DNA of 64,000 nucleotides. It comes from Hetaerina americana. Lineage: Eukaryota; Arthropoda; Insecta; Odonata; Calopterygidae. The notes beneath the pieces are model-generated. The model did no database searches. It was not told the origin of the DNA and saw only the letters and a list, made by a program, of their open reading frames with translations. The DNA lies in NCBI GenBank assembly GCA_022747635.1, contig JAKTNV010000010.1, positions 39,828,237 through 39,892,236 on the forward strand, written 5' to 3'. The translations under genes and the position numbers were made by a program. Positions 59,841 to 64,000 of the stretch are shown piece by piece (within the stretch, counting starts at the first letter, position 1; the number at the start of each line of letters is the position of its first letter).

Positions 59841-60480
59841 GAAACTCAACAAATTGTTATTTTTATTAAATTCTGATAATAAAATAATCCAGTTTACAAG
59901 TGATTTGGGAAGTGAAGGGACTAAATTTTCTGGATTTATCTATCAAAATCAGCAAGGAAAATACAACTTTTCTATCTTTATAAGACAGTGTTGCACAAAC
60001 CTAGTGATGCATGCTTTTTTAAGACATCTTACAAAAATAAGCAATATTTCACTCCATTACACACTGACTGTGCAATATACCCATGTTTAACACAAGCAAA
60101 CAATTAGAATCCCACAAAATAGAACACATAGCAGGCAACAATGGATAGGCCATGGAATTAATAGATACACTGTACCGTGGGAAACAGACACAAGTGGCCA
60201 TGAAGGAGATATACAACACAAAACCCCTTGAAAAAAAGGATCAAAGTGAGAGACCCTCTCTTTCCTTGGGATAATATCTCTTAGAATCCAACACTTGTTC
60301 CCTAAGGAAGAAGTCAAAGACACTACAAATGACATGCTCAGAAAAATTCTGGGATCCAACAAAGTAGGCATCATGGAACAAATCAAAATTTATAACCTCC
60401 ACTCTAATGACTGCAACGCCATTTAAATTGAGCAGACTAGCAGAACATTCAACATCAGAGCTAATTTCATTTACCCTGCT
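59840..60480 (+). mobile_element. Third Penelope-like relic, plus strand, RT end and GIY-YIG
   Basis: The plus strand reads LNSDNKIIQFTSDLGSEGTK, then FSGFIYQNQQGKYNFSIFIR and VMHAFLRHLTKIS, corresponding to the Penelope RT segment '...IQFT.E.E....FLDL...YRKPT..D..IH..S.HP..HK'. A later frame at 60380-60450 reads KIYNLHSNDCNAI*IEQTSR with TFNIRA, a decayed GIY-YIG core ('...C.DC...YIGQTGRTF..R'). It is more degraded than the 48.6-50.3 kb copy and appears to be a different lineage. Confidence 0.65.
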
Positions 60481-60489
60481 TCACAAACA

Positions 60490-63400
60490 AATACACTCCT
60501 CAATTTACATAATATCTATTATTTACTATGACATAGATCAACAAAGGTTATACTATGATTTTTAGTCTAAATTCAGCCCACCTTATACTTCTGCAAAACC
60601 CATGGTTACTAATTTTAAGGAAACAAATTACCATCAAATGTATGTCTTCAGTTAACTGATTCTAAGTATTCATTCAGTTTTTATTCTCTCTTAATGATTT
60701 TCCTGATTTCATATTACACATGAAAAAATCACTGCGCTAATTGTTTTAATAAAATCATAATAAATTTGCTTTCCACAGACATACATATCAGGAGAGTAAG
60801 AGCCATAATTGGCAAAATAGCAATTGCCGCAGCCCAGTGACATAGGCACAGAGGGAGGCAATTGCCCCCCTCAAACCTCTGATCCCATGTAAATCGCAGA
60901 ATGGCTGAATTTCATTTTTACATAGAACTGAGGAGGGGGTTTCATCACTGTTTTACACAGAACACAGAGGTTTTAGGGGAGACAGTTAGGGAAGCAGAAC
61001 CAAAACTTGTTCTCATCCCACAATGTTTAATGCCATCATCTCTAGTCTCACATCCCTCCAACTTCTCCCATATTCCTTTCGGCTGTCAGTTAACTTCCAG
61101 AATAACTACAACTGATATGTATTCTTTTTCTGTCTTCAAGCAATGCCATGTATTCTGACTACCTTCTCCTTTGCTAACTGATCCCCTTGACAGCTCCTCC
61201 ATCTAGCAGCTTCACACAACCTTCCAATGAATATGCTGTCACTCTCCAAAATGTGTACTAGTATATGATTTGTGATGCTAACTCGCCATTTAACTTTCAT
61301 CACCAAGGGGTTTGGCATGGAAATTTGCAAAGAACCCTATAAATTCATGCCTTTTATTCTAAATTGACCTTTCAAAAATCTTCCATCTACCCCCACCCTA
61401 CTAAGCCACTAGGAAGATTTGTAGCAGATGGGTCAGTCATACGTAAGCAAAACCAGTACCTGTAGTTAATGTAAAATAATGTACATAAAAGACTTGTGAA
61501 AAAAAGCTTTTCCTAAATTAGGTGATAAAGAATATCATGTATCAAATTCACAGAGAAAGGAACATCACCACTATATCTATCTAATGAATAATGGTCCCAT
61601 AAACATGCTTTTGCAGGTAAGAACTCTTTTATCTTGTACAGAAGGAACTATATGAATTAATCTCAATCAAGACTTGAAATAATTATGATTTATTTTAAAA
61701 TTCCTTTGAGGTCCATTACTTGCATGTTTTATGGGTTGCACTGAATCATTTTGTCCCTCATACCCCTATCACCCTGGCTGCACCAAATGATCCACAAACA
61801 TTTTTGATTATTAGATGGTATCTCATTAGCCCAGAAAACTGAGAGTTCACTTTAGCTAATAATGGTAAATAAATGATGCCAAGCCAGGTTATTTGATAGG
61901 TAACACAGTTTATATACCAGCCAATTTGAAGATCAGTTTCAAATGCCACATAAGGCATTTAACATTCAATCAAATGCTCACCTTTCACTCATCAGTAATG
62001 TGCAAATATTTTAAAATCTAAAATGTAACATCATATTGATTCTTTGGCTAGTACAGGTCCCATTGAGATCCAAACATTGAACAATTGACTACTGAAATAT
62101 CATGACATCTACAATTCAATGTAAGCATGTAATGCTTGTAGCAACAATACTGGAAAAAATTGTTACACATAACCATCACTATTTTACAAAGTTAAATACT
62201 ACCTAGTAATAAGCAGCAAAGCTTTTGGTACCCGAGCATAGAAAAATTAGCATTTCCTTTACATTACAACACTTGACCCGGACAAAAAGCAAATAAATAC
62301 AAAGAATAAAATCTATTTACAATTCCAAATTTGTTCTTGCATGAATCCAGTCATTTGCTTGGATTCCTTAATATGTTTTCAGTACCAAAAATAGGAAACC
62401 ATCTTTGAGTTGAGGCTCTTATATATAATCTATATGTTCCAACAAACCACCAACTGACATAATCTTGTCCTCCAAAACACCTAAATTTTGAAAAAAAAAT
62501 TATTTCAAAAGCCATTATCGAGGAATAACCAAAAGATAAAATGGTTTCACTTACACACTTTCATCCATTTCCAATGCAAATGACAATATTGTCCTCACAG
62601 TAATCATTTCTGCAACACCTTTACACGACTTTAATGAACTCAACTTTTCTCCAATTTTGATAAGCTGAAACAACTACCCCAGTATGTATACATGAAAGCA
62701 CAGGTAGTAAAGTACTCGTGTAGTAAAAAAACCACATGTATTGGCTAAAAAGTTCCTTTATTGAAATGTACTTCTCTACGTAAAAAAGCATTCCACAAGT
62801 ATACACAGAAGGATCGAATGAACTAAAATGTAATTTTAAATATCATTCAGATACTGTATTTACACGAACTGTACAAATAATAACTACCAACACATAATTC
62901 AAAGGCATAACATGTTAGAAAACAGTAAGTGTATAAATATTACAATCAACTTACAGATGTTCATTTGAGAGTTAAGATTTTTCCATGTACTTCAGCTAAT
63001 TTTGTAAGTTTTTAATGACACTATAGGTAAAAAAATTTAGCACTGTAGCAAAAACTGACTATAAATATTAAAGTATAAGTGACAACACTTAATTCAACTT
63101 TTACAGTCTTACAACGAACTTATACCACCACAATACACGGCCATAAAATGAAGGTAATATATCAGTTTATGTTTACATTAAAATCATAAGTCACGGCAGC
63201 TCTTCTTACAAAGATACAAACTTTGCCAAAAATATTCAAGTCTGTGACATAAAAATGTAGGCTACAAAGGTGAGCGACTGGATTATTTGGCTGAAAACAT
63301 TCAACCTTCTCCCTGTGCATGACGTATACAATACTTATATGAACAATATTTGGGCACTGTAAAAGATCCAAAATTAATTTTCCAACTTGAAAAAAGCTTA

Positions 63401-64000
63401 ACCATACATTTATAACATAAATTCAACCATTTTAAAAGTTATTAATCACATTTCTTCTTTAACCATGTAGGAATTAAATGCTTCACTTAATTACTTAAAC
63501 AGTATTAATTCTTTTTGTGCTATACATTTGCCAATTAAAAAGTCAAAAATTTCACAGAGTGCCGCTCAAAAGTGCTTTTGCCTTACATGATACTGGTAAC
63601 TACAAAATACATTTTTGTATCAGTAAGGAGTGACACCCTATAAAACAAGAAAAGGATTATTCCTATTCATGCAGTCACATAAGACTGAAATAACAAAAAT
63701 AAAATTGCTAGTAGATTATAGGAACAAGAATAATAGGCTACAGGTTAAAGTAACAAGGCAACAAGGAGATATAAAGTACACCTGAGAAAAATGTGTTTGG
63801 ATGCTACATAAAACAAACAACAGGCATTGGTCAATATATATGATAAATTAATAATACATCTATGTTTTAAACCACAACTTAGTGGAAAAATTGTAGTCAA
63901 GGCTGGGTGAATTTTCACATTTCTCTTCATATACAACATAAAAACATAGTACTAGTTGTGCTGGAATCCTTTTCTAATGTTATTTGATCTTGAAACAGAA
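60490..64000. other. Right end, CpG-poor, no gene recognised
   Basis: AT-rich. A minus-strand AATAAA near 62762 could end a transcript coming from beyond the right edge, but I see no coding sequence. The GGCAATTGCCCCCC phrase at about 60858 resembles AGTTAGCCCCCT at 3808 and may be a small shared repeat. Confidence 0.3.

Noticed and set aside
1..64000. CRISPR arrays, operons, riboswitches or phage genes
   Set aside because: Introns, SINEs, LINEs and Penelope elements show eukaryotic nuclear DNA. No regularly spaced repeats were seen.

Overview
The window is animal nuclear DNA, most likely from an arthropod and probably an insect. There are no bacterial-style operons. Coding sequence sits in short exons with GT/AG borders, introns run to tens of kilobases, and the rest is AT-rich DNA full of decayed retroelements. 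A THAP domain joined to a ZAD-like Cys4 module and a C2H2 finger points to an arthropod. I cannot name the species. An assembly gap of 100 N lies at 48191-48290.

Two protein-coding genes can be supported, both on the minus strand. (1) A histidine-type (RHGxRxP) acid phosphatase. Exon 1 (29265-29381, signal peptide) lies in a GC-rich CpG island. Exon 2 (3537-3635, catalytic RHGQRTP motif) lies about 25.6 kb away. Later exons are not visible and should lie beyond the left edge. (2) A six-exon gene from 57553 down to 44898 whose spliced product is 365 residues: N-terminal THAP domain, a C-x2-C...C-x2-C module resembling ZAD, and one C2H2 finger near the C-terminus. All intron phases agree, and one exon is only 41 nt long. 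Its likely role is a DNA-binding nuclear factor.

Layout. 1-3536: intron 2 of the phosphatase with a SINE and a LINE relic. 3636-29264: phosphatase intron 1 with a LINE (9.2-10.7 kb), a SINE (16.2 kb), a possible LTR fragment (17.75-18.2 kb), a foldback element (19.5-20.1 kb) and a palindrome with hammerhead-like cores (25.4-25.6 kb). 29.0-30.0 kb: promoter CpG island. 30-39 kb: intergenic, with CR1-like and other LINE fragments and a 3.5 kb segment bounded by ~400 bp inverted repeats. 39-57 kb: the THAP gene and about 6 kb of downstream flank, strongly CpG-depleted, with Penelope-like elements (PLEs), LINE pieces and hammerhead-like motifs. 57.0-58.1 kb: CpG-rich promoter. 58.3-64 kb: CpG-poor again, with a further PLE relic and no recognisable exon.

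The main points for follow-up are the THAP/ZAD-like/C2H2 gene, the sharp CpG compartments (37 CpG in 3001-4020 against 2 in 40021-41040, counted by hand), three PLE relics with GIY-YIG remnants, hammerhead-like cores in inverted repeats, and the 3.5 kb inverted-repeat segment whose two arms share an exon-like block.
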